A stretch of 64,000 nt of DNA from Xenophilus sp. AP218F (GTDB lineage Bacteria > Pseudomonadota > Gammaproteobacteria > Burkholderiales > Chromobacteriaceae). How positions within the stretch are numbered: the first letter of the stretch is position 1; the number at the start of each line of letters is the position of its first letter. The DNA lies in NCBI GenBank assembly GCA_002213445.1, contig NJIE01000009.1, positions 62,001-126,000 on the forward strand, given 5' to 3'. Shown here in pieces: positions 28,983 through 39,070 of the stretch. Position numbers and translations under genes: made by a program. Below the pieces are notes generated by a model that saw only the letters and a list, made by a program, of their open reading frames with translations, was not told the DNA's origin and searched no databases.

Positions 28983-29174
28983 ATGGACTTGGTTACGATC
29001 GGGCGCTCGCTGTTCACGGTGGTCTGCTTCGCGTTTTTCATCGTGGTGCTGATCATCGCCTACAGCAAGCGCTCCAAGAACCGGTACGAGGAGGCAGCCA
29101 ACCTGCCTTTCCTTGACGACGACAAGGTGCAGGAAGCAGAACAAGACAAGGCTTCCAACGGAGCAAGAAAATGA
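28983..29174 (+). CDS. ccoQ: cbb3-type cytochrome oxidase small subunit CcoQ/FixQ
   Basis: This 63-residue single-helix protein (helix about 8-27, FTVVCFAFFIVVLIIAYS) is followed by a basic and then acidic tail with PFLDDD, as in FixQ/CcoQ. It helps stabilise the oxidase complex. The start is three bases after the ccoO stop, and its end overlaps the ccoP start by four bases (ATGA). Confidence 0.93.
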   Translation: MDLVTIGRSLFTVVCFAFFIVVLIIAYSKRSKNRYEEAANLPFLDDDKVQEAEQDKASNGARK

Positions 29175-30094
29175 GTGACTTCACTAGCGATTTTTGGAAT
29201 ATCTGGATCACCGCCATCGTTGTGGTCGGCATCATCGGCCTGACGCTGCTGGTTTTCACCCAGTCCAAAGCCACGGTCAAGAAGGGCGAGCAGGTGGAAA
29301 CCACCGGCCACGTCTGGGACGGCGACCTGGCCGAGTACAATCACCCGCTGCCGCGCTGGTGGATGCTGATGTTCTACATCACCCTGGTGTTCGGCGTGGT
29401 GTACCTGGTGCTCTACCCCGGCCTCGGCACCTTCAAGGGCATCCGCGGCTGGACTTCGGTCGGCCAGTACAAGGAAGAGCGCGCCCAGGCCGAAGCCAAG
29501 TACCAGCCGCTGTACGACAAGTACCTGAAGCAGGACATCAAGGCGGTAGCCGCCGATCCGCAAGCCCAGGAAATGGGCAAGCGCCTGTTCCAGACCTACT
29601 GCGTGCAGTGCCACGGCGCGGACGCTCGCGGCTCCAAGGGCTTCCCCAACCTGGTCAATCATGACTGGCTCTACGGCGGCGATCCGGCCACCATCAAGAC
29701 CACCATCATGAACGGCCGCCACGGCCAGATGCCGGCCTGGGGCGCGGTGCTCGGCGAAGAAAAAGTGAAGGACACCGCCAACTACGTGCTGCAGATCGCC
29801 GGCAAGAAGCACGACGCCGAGCGCGCCACCCGCGGCAAGGAAACCTTCGCGGCGCTGTGCTCGGCCTGTCACGGTCCGGACGGCAAGGGCAACCAGCAAC
29901 TGGGCGCGCCCAACCTGACCCACCCGTCCGGCAACTGGCTGTACGGCGGCACGGAAAAGACCATCATCGAAACCATCACCAACGGCCGCAACAACCAGAT
30001 GCCGGCCTGGAAGGATTTCCTGGGCGAAAGCAAGGTGCATGTGCTGGCCGCTTACGTCTGGGGCCTGTCCAACAATACCAAGGCTCCGCAGTAA
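29171..30094 (+). CDS. ccoP: cbb3-type cytochrome c oxidase subunit III (dihaem cytochrome c)
   Basis: CcoP receives electrons from cytochrome c and passes them to CcoO. The 307-residue protein has two membrane helices (about 10-30 and 63-85) and two haem c sites, C144-x2-C147-H148 (CVQCHGADARG) and C230-x2-C233-H234 (CSACHGPDGKG). Axial Met residues lie in GQMPAWG and NQMPAWKD. It ends the ccoNOQP transcript, since a strong hairpin follows. Confidence 0.98.
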   Translation: MSDFTSDFWNIWITAIVVVGIIGLTLLVFTQSKATVKKGEQVETTGHVWDGDLAEYNHPLPRWWMLMFYITLVFGVVYLVLYPGLGTFKGIRGWTSVGQYKEERAQAEAKYQPLYDKYLKQDIKAVAADPQAQEMGKRLFQTYCVQCHGADARGSKGFPNLVNHDWLYGGDPATIKTTIMNGRHGQMPAWGAVLGEEKVKDTANYVLQIAGKKHDAERATRGKETFAALCSACHGPDGKGNQQLGAPNLTHPSGNWLYGGTEKTIIETITNGRNNQMPAWKDFLGESKVHVLAAYVWGLSNNTKAPQ

Positions 30095-30104
30095 GCCTCG
30101 CGCA

Positions 30105-30140
30105 ACGCGCCGCCCGCCATTCGTGGGCGGCGCGTTTCTT
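30105..30140 (+). terminator. intrinsic terminator between ccoP and ccoG
   Basis: ACGCGCCGCCC and GGGCGGCGCGT form an 11-base stem with a nine-base loop, followed by TTCTTT. It may end most ccoNOQP transcription, so ccoG-fixH could have lower or separate expression. Confidence 0.75.
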
Positions 30141-30230
30141 TAAGCACGCCCCGCAAGCCCGACCCGCTCAGAGGTTTTCGTAGAACGCATCCCGTGGTGG
30201 GTTTTACCAAGTCCTCTTCAGGAAAACGAC

Positions 30231-31664
30231 ATGTCCGATTCGCTGAACAAAATTCCGATCAAAGTCGAAAATAGCGCCAAGCAGGAAGAAACCGTCTCGC
30301 TCTACGAATCCCACAAGAAGCTCTACCCGCGCGCCGTGCGCGGCGTGTTCAACAATTTTCGCCTGTTGTTCGTGATCGGCACGCAGCTGGTGTTCCTCGG
30401 CCTGCCCTGGCTGCAATGGAACGGACGCCAGGCCGTGTTCTTCGACATGATCAACCGCAAGTTCTATCTGTTCGGCCTCACCATCTGGCCGCAGGACTTC
30501 GTCTATCTGGCCGCCTTGCTGATGTGCTGCGCCTTCGGCCTGTTCGCCTGGACCACCATCGCCGGCCGGCTATGGTGCGGCTACTCCTGTCCGCAAACGG
30601 TCTACACCGAAATCATGCTGCTGATCGAGCAATGGGTGGAGGGCGACCGCAGCAAGCGCATGAAGCTGGACGCCGCGCCGATGAGCTTCGCCAAGCTCAG
30701 GCTCAAGTTCACCAAGCACTTCATCATGATCGTGTTTTCGTTGTGGACCGGCTTCACCCTGGTGGGTTACTTCACGCCGATCAAGAGCCTGGTCGCCGCC
30801 GCGCCCACCTTCAGCTACGGCCCGTGGGAAACCTTCTGGATGTTCTTTTACGCCGGCTTCACTTACCTCTTCGCCGTATTCATGCGCGAACAGGTATGCA
30901 AATACATGTGCCCCTACGCCCGCTTCCAGAGCGTGATGTTCGACGCCGACACGCTGATCATCTCCTACGACGAAGCCCGCGGCGAACCGCGCGGCGCGCG
31001 CAAGAAAGGCAGCAGCCCCAAGGAGCAAGGTCTGGGCGACTGCATCAACTGCGGCATCTGCGTGCAAGTCTGCCCAGTAGGCATCGACATCCGCAACGGC
31101 CTGCAATACGAATGCATCGGCTGCGCCGCCTGCATCGACGCCTGCGACGAAGTGATGGACAAGATCCACTCCCCGCGCGGCCTGATCCGCTACACCACCG
31201 AAAACGCGCTGGAAGGCAAATACCCCGAGAAAGCCATCCCCTCGCGGCTGAAACGCCCGCGGGTGGTGATGTACGTGCTGGTGCTGTGCATCGTCTTCGG
31301 CAGCGCCATCACCTCGCTGGCGCTGCGCAAGCCCTTCAAGGTGGACGTGATCCGCGACCGCGCCTCGCTGGTGCGCGAAACCGACGAAGGCTGGCTGGAA
31401 AACACCTACATCATCAAAATCATCAACACCACGGAACAGAACCAGCGTTTCCGCATCTCAGCTACAGGCATGCCGGAGATCAAGGTCAAGACCGACACCC
31501 CCGATCTCCAGGTCGGCGCCACGCTGACCCAGGACGTCACCGTCCACGTCCAGGTGGACCCGCAATACGCCACCAAGGGCAGCCACAAGATCCACTTCAT
31601 CGTCGAATCGGTCAACCACCCCGATTTGCGCGTGGAAGAAAAATCTAGCTTCATCGGAGAGTAA
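30231..31664 (+). CDS. ccoG: cytochrome oxidase accessory protein CcoG/FixG
   Basis: CcoG is a membrane ferredoxin-type protein that reduces copper so it can be delivered to the cbb3 oxidase. The 477-residue protein has several membrane helices in its first half, the CPYARFQ segment, two 4Fe-4S clusters of the pattern CINCGICVQVCPVG and CIGCAACIDACDEVMDK, another helix near 340 and a C-terminal periplasmic Ig-like domain. AGGAAAACGAC precedes the ATG. fixH starts three bases after its stop. Confidence 0.96.
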   Translation: MSDSLNKIPIKVENSAKQEETVSLYESHKKLYPRAVRGVFNNFRLLFVIGTQLVFLGLPWLQWNGRQAVFFDMINRKFYLFGLTIWPQDFVYLAALLMCCAFGLFAWTTIAGRLWCGYSCPQTVYTEIMLLIEQWVEGDRSKRMKLDAAPMSFAKLRLKFTKHFIMIVFSLWTGFTLVGYFTPIKSLVAAAPTFSYGPWETFWMFFYAGFTYLFAVFMREQVCKYMCPYARFQSVMFDADTLIISYDEARGEPRGARKKGSSPKEQGLGDCINCGICVQVCPVGIDIRNGLQYECIGCAACIDACDEVMDKIHSPRGLIRYTTENALEGKYPEKAIPSRLKRPRVVMYVLVLCIVFGSAITSLALRKPFKVDVIRDRASLVRETDEGWLENTYIIKIINTTEQNQRFRISATGMPEIKVKTDTPDLQVGATLTQDVTVHVQVDPQYATKGSHKIHFIVESVNHPDLRVEEKSSFIGE

Positions 31665-31667
31665 CGC

Positions 31668-32198
31668 ATGCAACACACCACCCACCCTCCCCGCCCCTGG
31701 TACAAGGAGCCCTGGCCCTGGATCCTGTTCGGCATCCCCATGGTCGCGGTTATTGTCGGCGTGTTTTTCCTGAACGTGGCCATCAAGACCGACGACGGCC
31801 TGGTGACCGACGACTATTACAAGAAGGGCAAGGCGATCAACATCGAACTGCGCCGCGACAACGCGGCGGTCAAGATGGGCCTGTCCGGCCAGCTGATGTT
31901 CGGCAGCGACCACCGCAGCGTCCGCCTGATCACCGCCAGCAAGCAAGCGCTGCCGGACGCCATCGTGCTGCGCATGATCCACCCGGCGCAGGACGACTTC
32001 GACCAGACCGTGGAGCTGCAACGCTCCGGCCCCAACGTCTACCAGGGGATGCTGCCGCAAGTCCCGACCAATGCCAACCACTGGTACGTGCAGCTGGAAG
32101 ACAAGGCCAACCAGTGGCGACTGCAAGGCGAATGGAAGCCGGCCGAAGGCGCCATGGTCAGCCTGGGCGTGCACATGCTGCAGCCGGCGGACAACTGA
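31668..32198 (+). CDS. fixH: FixH family protein
   Basis: This 176-residue protein has one N-terminal helix (about 18-38) and the FixH features PWPWILFGIP and DGLVTDDYYKKGKAIN. FixH/CcoH proteins take part in assembly of the cbb3 oxidase, probably with the copper exporter CcoI. No ccoI gene is present here. It follows ccoG by three bases, with a GGAGAG ribosome site inside the ccoG end. Confidence 0.9.
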   Translation: MQHTTHPPRPWYKEPWPWILFGIPMVAVIVGVFFLNVAIKTDDGLVTDDYYKKGKAINIELRRDNAAVKMGLSGQLMFGSDHRSVRLITASKQALPDAIVLRMIHPAQDDFDQTVELQRSGPNVYQGMLPQVPTNANHWYVQLEDKANQWRLQGEWKPAEGAMVSLGVHMLQPADN

Positions 32199-32220
32199 AG
32201 ATTGCCCACGCCCCCTATCA

Positions 32221-32247
32221 CGGCTCGCCATCCCGGCGGGCCGTTTT
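32221..32247 (+). terminator. intrinsic terminator after fixH
   Basis: CGGCTCGCC-ATCCC-GGCGGGCCG is a nine-base stem with one T-G pair, followed by TTTT. Confidence 0.75.
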
Positions 32248-32431
32248 GCTTAATATGCCCAATTCCCATTGACCGCGCTGGTTGGCGCCCAACGCGCCTC
32301 TGCCACTGGAAACAGGCGGATATCGTCCCTGTGGCGAATGATATCCGATCGCAAACAGGCAAGCCTTGCGTCGCGCTTGCGCCTCAAGCGGATGCGTCGC
32401 TACACTAAAGCCCCTCCCCCGATGACGCCCC

Positions 32432-33016
32432 ATGCTAAAACTCAATCTTGGCTGCGGCTACGACAAGCGCCCCGGCTTCATCAATGTAGATAGCGAAGCG
32501 GCTTGCCAGCCGGACCAGGTAGTCGATCTCGAGACCTTTCCCTGGCCATGGGCGGACAATTCGGTGAGCGAGATCCTGCTTAGCCACGTGCTTGAACACC
32601 TTGGCGCCGACACAAAAACCTATTTGTCCATCATCAAAGAGCTATACCGGGTCTGCGCTCCAGACGCTTGCGTCACCATCATCGTGCCCCACCCTCGCAG
32701 CGACAATTACCTGGCAGACCCCACTCATGTCCGTCCCATTACCGCCATGGGATTGCACATGTTCAATCAGGAGCTGAATCGGCAAAGCATGGCCGAGGGG
32801 CACGCCAGCACGCCCCTGGGCATTTACCTGGGGGTGGACTGGGTGATGGAGTCATCCGATCTGAAAATACTGGAACCCTGGGCCAGCCGCTTCAATAGCG
32901 GCCAGCTGCAGGAAGGGGACATCGCCATGGCGGTGCAAAACTTTTATAACGTGATCGGCGACTGCACATTCATGATGCGCATCCGCAAACCCGCCTTCTC
33001 TGCGGCAAGCGGCTAA
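32432..33016 (+). CDS. class I SAM-dependent methyltransferase-like protein
   Basis: The 194-residue protein opens with a motif I-like LNLGCGYDKRPGFINVD and has a motif resembling the post-motif region of methyltransferases, SEILLSHVLEHLG. Such proteins often act on sugars or lipids near surface polysaccharide loci, but this one is isolated and the substrate is unknown. Part of the sequence is less GC-rich than its neighbours, perhaps a sign of transfer. No clear ribosome site precedes the ATG, so the start is uncertain. Confidence 0.7.
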   Translation: MLKLNLGCGYDKRPGFINVDSEAACQPDQVVDLETFPWPWADNSVSEILLSHVLEHLGADTKTYLSIIKELYRVCAPDACVTIIVPHPRSDNYLADPTHVRPITAMGLHMFNQELNRQSMAEGHASTPLGIYLGVDWVMESSDLKILEPWASRFNSGQLQEGDIAMAVQNFYNVIGDCTFMMRIRKPAFSAASG

Positions 33017-33093
33017 GTCCGGCACCACCCCCAAAGGCGGCGGCATGCCTGCTGCCGGATGCGGCCAAGGCCGTCAGGCAGCAGGCCTAACCA

Positions 33094-34479
33094 TCACAGC
33101 GGACGCAGTCGCGCCATGAAATGTCGCAGGATGGGCGGCTCGTAATCGAAGTCCAGACCGCGAATCGACGCCGCGCGCCGCTTGACCTCGATCAGGCAGT
33201 CGGCGATGTAGTCCATGTGGTCATTGGTGTAGACCCGGCGCGGAATGGTCAGCCGCATCAGTTCGAACGGCGACGCCTCCTGCTGGCCGGTTTGCGGGTT
33301 GCGGCCCAAGAGCAGCGAGCCGATCTCCACCGCCCGCACCCCGCCTTCCAGATACAGCTCGCAAGCCAGGGCATGGGCCGGGAAGCACTCCGGGGCGATG
33401 TGCGGCAGCATGCGCTTGGCGTCGACGAATACCGCGTGGCCGCCGGTCGGCGTCTGGATCGGCACTCCGCCCGCGCGCAAGCGCTCGCCTAGGTAGGCCA
33501 CCTGGCCGATGCGGTAGGACAGGAAATCCGCATCCAGACCTTCCTTCAGGCCTATAGCCAGGGCCTCCATATCGCGGCCGGCCAGGCCGCCGTAGGTCAC
33601 GAAGCCCTCCATCGGCACGCAGCGCACCTGCACCGCGCGGAACAGCGCCTCATCCTCCCTGAAGCAGCACAGGCCGCCGATATTGACGAGACCATCCTTT
33701 TTGGCCGACATGGTGAAAACATCGCCGTAGCCGAACATCTCGCGCGCGATGGCGGCCAGGCTGTGGCCGGCGTAGTCGGCGTCGCGCTCGCGGATGAACC
33801 AGGCGTTTTCGGCGAAGCGGGCGGCGTCGATGATCACCGGGATGCCGCGCGCGCGCGCCAGCCGGCTCACCGCGCGGATATTGCCCATCGCCACCGGCTG
33901 GCCGCCGGCGCTGTTGCAGGTGATGGTGACGATGATGCCGGCGACGTTGTCGCCTTCGGCGGCGACGATGCGTTCCAGCCGCTCCAGATCGAAGTCGCCC
34001 TTCCAGTCATGCGGCGTTTCGGTGTCCAGCGCTTTTTCAGTCAGGACGTTGACGGCCCGGGCTCCGGCGATCTCCACGTGAGCCTTGGTGGTGTCGAAAT
34101 GGTAGTTGGACAGGAACAGCGGTTTGTCGCCGCGGCAACGCTTGACCAGCTCGGGGAACAGGATCTGCTCCGCGCCGCGCCCCTGATGGGTGGGGATGGT
34201 GTGCGCGTAACCGAACAGCTCGCGCACGGTGTCCGCCAGGTGGAAATAATTGCGGCTGCCGGCGTAGGCCTCGTCGCCCAGCATCAGCCCGGCCCATTGC
34301 CGGTCGGACATCGCGCCGGTGCCGCTATCGGTCAGCAAGTCGATGTAAACGTCTTCGCCCTTGAGCAGGAACGGGTTCCAGCCTGCCGCGATCAGAGCCT
34401 CGCGGCGATACTCGGGCGTGGTTTGCTTGATCGGTTCCACCATCTTGATGCGGAACGGTTCGGGAATGCGTCTTGCCAT
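33094..34479 (-). CDS. tnaA: tryptophanase
   Basis: TnaA splits tryptophan into indole, pyruvate and ammonia using PLP. The 461-residue protein matches the tryptophanase/tyrosine phenol-lyase family along its length ([11 protein letters not shown]-type motif, [26 protein letters not shown] lysine K261 in MSAKKDGL). Two residues point to tryptophanase: D129 in [10 protein letters not shown], where tyrosine phenol-lyase has Thr, and H453 in ILRHFMARL, where the lyase has Phe. It is preceded by a TnaC-like leader and a hairpin, so tryptophan-induced attenuation is likely. No tnaB permease is next to it. Confidence 0.93.
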   Translation of the reverse strand: MARRIPEPFRIKMVEPIKQTTPEYRREALIAAGWNPFLLKGEDVYIDLLTDSGTGAMSDRQWAGLMLGDEAYAGSRNYFHLADTVRELFGYAHTIPTHQGRGAEQILFPELVKRCRGDKPLFLSNYHFDTTKAHVEIAGARAVNVLTEKALDTETPHDWKGDFDLERLERIVAAEGDNVAGIIVTITCNSAGGQPVAMGNIRAVSRLARARGIPVIIDAARFAENAWFIRERDADYAGHSLAAIAREMFGYGDVFTMSAKKDGLVNIGGLCCFREDEALFRAVQVRCVPMEGFVTYGGLAGRDMEALAIGLKEGLDADFLSYRIGQVAYLGERLRAGGVPIQTPTGGHAVFVDAKRMLPHIAPECFPAHALACELYLEGGVRAVEIGSLLLGRNPQTGQQEASPFELMRLTIPRRVYTNDHMDYIADCLIEVKRRAASIRGLDFDYEPPILRHFMARLRPL

Positions 34480-34569
34480 GTCTCTCTCCTTGACGCGGGC
34501 AGGCCGCGCGAACGCCGCGGCGTCGGCCTGCTTGCGCGAACATCGTGAATTGTCTTGCGATGGGAACGG

Positions 34570-34588
34570 AAAACGGCCGCAGCGGCCG
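34570..34588 (-). terminator. terminator-like hairpin between tnaC and tnaA
   Basis: On the minus strand CGGCCG-CTG-CGGCCG is followed by TTTTCC and begins nine bases after the tnaC stop codon. A ribosome stalled at the end of tnaC would cover or block it, a different layout from the Rho-dependent site in E. coli. Function is inferred. Confidence 0.55.
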
Positions 34589-34596
34589 CGAGAGAG

Positions 34597-34704
34597 TCAG
34601 GCGCGGGGGAAGTCGCAGGACAGGATGATGTCCAGAGTGTACCAATGCAGGCGCGTCGCTTCGCGAAAGGTCAGCGCCGATTGCTGCTTTGCCGACGTAT
34701 TCAT
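34597..34704 (-). CDS. tnaC: TnaC-like leader peptide
   Basis: The frame from the ATG at 34704 encodes 35 residues and ends LHWYTLDIILSCDFPRA before a TGA stop, 117 bases before tnaA. W21, D25 and P33 reproduce exactly the W12-x3-D16-x7-P24 spacing of E. coli TnaC, the residues needed for tryptophan-dependent ribosome arrest. Two residues follow the proline, as in Proteus TnaC. AGGTG lies six bases before the ATG; another ATG lies two codons earlier (34710). By analogy, free tryptophan inhibits release at the end of tnaC and lets transcription pass into tnaA. Confidence 0.85.
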   Translation of the reverse strand: MNTSAKQQSALTFREATRLHWYTLDIILSCDFPRA

Positions 34705-34868
34705 TTGCATCACCTATTCAGCGAGTCAAAAGCCATGCCTTGCGGCGGGTTCAGCTTACGCCTGTTTCCCTCGCGCGTAACGCCACTGTTACAAAACTCC
34801 CACACAATCCGGCCTTGCCATTCGCATTTTTCTTGCTGGATACAATAAACATTAAGCATCTGACGCGC

Positions 34869-34897
34869 AGAATATTGATCATAAATGATCAATTCAA
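34869..34897 (-). promoter_or_regulatory. putative tna promoter with palindrome in the spacer
   Basis: On the minus strand TTGAAT (34892-34897) and TATTCT (34869-34874) are 17 bases apart, a fair sigma-70 pair for tnaC-tnaA. The spacer is filled by the perfect palindrome TTGATCATAAATGATCAA (34875-34892), whose half-sites resemble FNR ends but at the wrong spacing. A repressor site or a shared site with the divergent peptide transporter gene is possible. The rest of the 374-base gap (34705-35078) holds an imperfectly placed GTAAC-N6-GTTAC repeat (34777-34792) and a weak plus-strand -10, CATAAT, near 34938. Confidence 0.45.
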
Positions 34898-35078
34898 AGC
34901 ATAAAATTCGAAGTTTTCACTCTATTTATTGCCTAGTCATAATGGTTTCGTAAAAAAAACTTTCACATCCAAACAGTAACTGGCTATGATCGACCGCTGC
35001 CTACAATATACAAGGCAAATACAAAACAACTAAACATCGCTCGCTGGTGATGTTCTTCAAGTCACACAAGGAAAAAAA

Positions 35079-36455
<1,377 letters not shown>

Positions 36456-36475
36456 GCCCCGCCGTCGCCAAACCC

Positions 36476-36503
36476 AACGCCACGTCCCCGACGTGGCGTT
36501 TTG
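36476..36503 (+). terminator. intrinsic terminator after the peptide transporter
   Basis: AACGCCACGTC-CCC-GACGTGGCGTT is an 11-base perfect stem followed by TTGCG with a short T run. Confidence 0.88.
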
Positions 36504-36584
36504 CGTTGCCGCCGCAGCAGACGAGGCGGCCGGTCTATGGTAGCCTTGCCGCCACTCATTTCCGTCTGACCTCGAAAATCCCGG

Positions 36585-38057
36585 ATGAAAACCGCCCTCT
36601 CCTGGCAGAAAGCCGCCTGCTACGCGCTCCTCGCCCTGTTGCTGATCCGCCTGGCCAGCATGGGCCTGATTCCGCTGACCGACACCACCGAGGCGCGCTA
36701 CGCCGAAATCGCCCGCAAGATGCTGGAAACCGGCAACTGGGTGACGCCGCTTCACGATTACGGCGTGCCATTCTGGGCCAAGCCGCCGCTGTCCACCTGG
36801 CTGTCCGCCGCCAGCATGGGGCTGTTCGGCGTCAACGAACTGGCCGCGCGCCTGCCCTCGCTGCTGCTGGGCCTCGCCACTTTGTGGCTGACCGCCGACC
36901 TGATGCGCCGTCGCGCCGGCGGCGACGCCGGCCTCGCCGCCGCGCTGCTGCTGGCCGGCGGGCTGCTGTTCTTCGGCGCGGCCGGCACGGTGATGACCGA
37001 TCCCTCGCTGCTGTTCTGCGTGACGCTCAGCCAGGTCGCCTTCTGGCACGCGCTGCACGGCGGCGGCCGGCTCTGGCGCTACGCCTTCTTCATCGGCCTG
37101 GGCCTGGGCCTTCTGGCCAAGGGGCCGCTGGCCGTGGTGCTGGTGGGCATGCCCATCTTCTTCTGGGTGCTGATCCGCAATCAATGGCGGGCGCTGTGGC
37201 GCGAGCTGCCGTGGATTTCCGGCACCCTGCTCGCCGTCGCCATCGCGGCCCCTTGGTACGCCTGGGCCGAAATCCGCACCCCCGGCTTCCTCAACTATTT
37301 CATCATGGGCGAACACGTCAGCCGCTTCCTGGACTCGGGCTGGAAGGGCGACAAGTACGGCTTCGCCCACGCCACCCCGCGCGGCATGATCTGGCTGTAC
37401 GCGCTGGGCGCGCTGTTCCCGTGGTCCATCGCCATGCTGGTCTGGCTTGCCTGCCGCGCGCGCCGGCTGCCCGGCCTCATCCGCATGGGCCAGAGCGACG
37501 GCTGGCTGCTGTATGTGGCGCTGTGGACGCTGATGACGCTGCTGTTCTTCACCCTGTCCGGCAACATCATCTTCCCGTATTCGCTGCCGATGCTGCCCGG
37601 CGCGGCGCTATTGATGGCCGAACTGTGGCAGCGCGGCCGCAACGAACGCTCCGGCCGCGCCCTGCCGTGGCTGGCGCTGACAAGCGGCCTGATCTTCGCG
37701 CTTCTCACCGTGCTGCAATTCACCCACGACCAGCGGTATTTCCGCACCCAGAAGGAAGTGATCGCCGCCTGGCAAGCGCTGCGGCCGCCGGAAGGCAGCC
37801 AGTTGATCTACTGGGACAGCCGCCGCGAATTCTCGGCCGAGTTCTACTCGCAAGGCCGGGTGCGCACCACGATGGACGCCGGGAAGTTGCAAAACTTGCT
37901 GGCCGATGGCAAAAACCGCTATATCGTCACCGAGCAACGCGACATGGCCAGCCTGCCCGCCAAGACGCTGGCCGGCTTTGAGCCCATCGCCCATTTCAGC
38001 GTAATGAAGGACAATGTCTTGCTGCTGCGCGCCAAGCCGGCGCGCGGCCAACTGTGA
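36585..38057 (+). CDS. GT39-family glycosyltransferase, ArnT-like
   Basis: The 490-residue multi-pass enzyme belongs to the PMT/ArnT superfamily. The catalytic first periplasmic loop reads LTDTTEARYAEIARKM, corresponding to DxxExRYAE of ArnT, and is followed by FWAKPPLSTW. Such enzymes transfer a sugar from an undecaprenyl-phosphate donor to lipid A on the periplasmic side. The next three genes (GtrB-like, GtrA-like, YdjC-like) overlap or follow closely, making an aminosugar lipid A modification unit resembling Bordetella lgm or Francisella flmK/flmF2/naxD. The start of the GT2 gene overlaps its stop (GTGA). Confidence 0.85.
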   Translation: MKTALSWQKAACYALLALLLIRLASMGLIPLTDTTEARYAEIARKMLETGNWVTPLHDYGVPFWAKPPLSTWLSAASMGLFGVNELAARLPSLLLGLATLWLTADLMRRRAGGDAGLAAALLLAGGLLFFGAAGTVMTDPSLLFCVTLSQVAFWHALHGGGRLWRYAFFIGLGLGLLAKGPLAVVLVGMPIFFWVLIRNQWRALWRELPWISGTLLAVAIAAPWYAWAEIRTPGFLNYFIMGEHVSRFLDSGWKGDKYGFAHATPRGMIWLYALGALFPWSIAMLVWLACRARRLPGLIRMGQSDGWLLYVALWTLMTLLFFTLSGNIIFPYSLPMLPGAALLMAELWQRGRNERSGRALPWLALTSGLIFALLTVLQFTHDQRYFRTQKEVIAAWQALRPPEGSQLIYWDSRREFSAEFYSQGRVRTTMDAGKLQNLLADGKNRYIVTEQRDMASLPAKTLAGFEPIAHFSVMKDNVLLLRAKPARGQL

Positions 38058-39070
38058 ACCACGCCATGAACGATGCTTTCGTCCCCCCTTACCTGCTGAC
38101 GCTGCGCGCCAAGGAGCGCCCCGCCGACCCGCTGGTCAGCTGCGTCATCCCGGCTTACAACGAATCGGAGAACATCGCCCCCATGCTGCGCACCCTGCAC
38201 CGCCTGCTGAGCGAGGCCGGCCTGCGCCACGAACTGGTGGTGGTGGACGACGGCAGCCGCGACGACACCGTGCAGCAAGTTCTGGACCAGATCGACGCGC
38301 TGCCGGTGCGGCTGATCCAGCTGTCGCGCAACTTCGGCAAGGAAATCGCCCTGACCGCCGGCATCGACCATATCCAGGGCGACGTGGCGGTGCTGATCGA
38401 CGGCGACTTCCAGCACCCGCCGGAAATGGTGCCGGTGTTTCTGGCGCAATGGCGCGCCGGCTACGACATGGTTTACAGCGTGCGCGCCAACCGCGACAAC
38501 GAAACCCTGGCCAAGAAGCTGTTCACCCGCGCCTTTTACGCGCTGATCAACACCGGCGCGCCGCTGAAGATTCCGGAAAACACCCAGGATTTCCGCGTGC
38601 TGGACCGCTGCATCCTGGACGCCCTGCGCCAGATGCCGGAACGCAACCGCTTCATGAAGGGCCTGTACAACTGGGTGGGCTTCACCCAGCTGGCGGTGGA
38701 AACCGAAACCCGCGAGCGGCAGGCCGGCAAGAGCAGCTTCAATTTCCGCCGGCTGCTGGACCTCGGGCTTACCGGCCTCACCTCCTTCTCCAACATGCCG
38801 CTGCGCATCTGGACCTTGATAGGCTGCGTCATTTCTCTGCTGTCCATCGGCTACGCCGCGCTGGAAGTGGTGCGCACCCTGCTGTACGGCAACCCGGTCA
38901 GCGGCTGGCCGACGCTGGCGGTGGCGGTCACCTTCCTCGGCGGCGTGCAGCTGCTGTCCATCGGCATCCTCGGCGAGTACGTCGGCCGCATCTTCAACGA
39001 AGTCAAGGGGCGCCCCACCTATCTGGTCAGCCGCGTCCACGAGGCGGAACGACGGGACGAGGCGCGATGA
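38054..39070 (+). CDS. GT2-family undecaprenyl-phosphate glycosyltransferase (ArnC/GtrB-like)
   Basis: This 338-residue enzyme has a cytoplasmic GT-A domain (SCVIPAYNESENI, VVVDDGSRDDT, LIDGDFQHPPEM, KSSFNFRRL) and two C-terminal helices (about 255-280 and 290-315). ArnC/GtrB proteins load a sugar nucleotide onto undecaprenyl phosphate. The likely donor is a UDP-N-acetylhexosamine given the deacetylase in the same unit. The GTG at 38054 overlaps the previous stop; the ATG at 38066 is an alternative. It overlaps the gtrA-like start by four bases. Confidence 0.9.
   Translation: MNHAMNDAFVPPYLLTLRAKERPADPLVSCVIPAYNESENIAPMLRTLHRLLSEAGLRHELVVVDDGSRDDTVQQVLDQIDALPVRLIQLSRNFGKEIALTAGIDHIQGDVAVLIDGDFQHPPEMVPVFLAQWRAGYDMVYSVRANRDNETLAKKLFTRAFYALINTGAPLKIPENTQDFRVLDRCILDALRQMPERNRFMKGLYNWVGFTQLAVETETRERQAGKSSFNFRRLLDLGLTGLTSFSNMPLRIWTLIGCVISLLSIGYAALEVVRTLLYGNPVSGWPTLAVAVTFLGGVQLLSIGILGEYVGRIFNEVKGRPTYLVSRVHEAERRDEAR

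Noticed and set aside
26919-29144. Long open frame antisense to ccoNOQ
   Set aside because: Shadow of the oxidase genes; no domain resemblance and repeated low-complexity residues.
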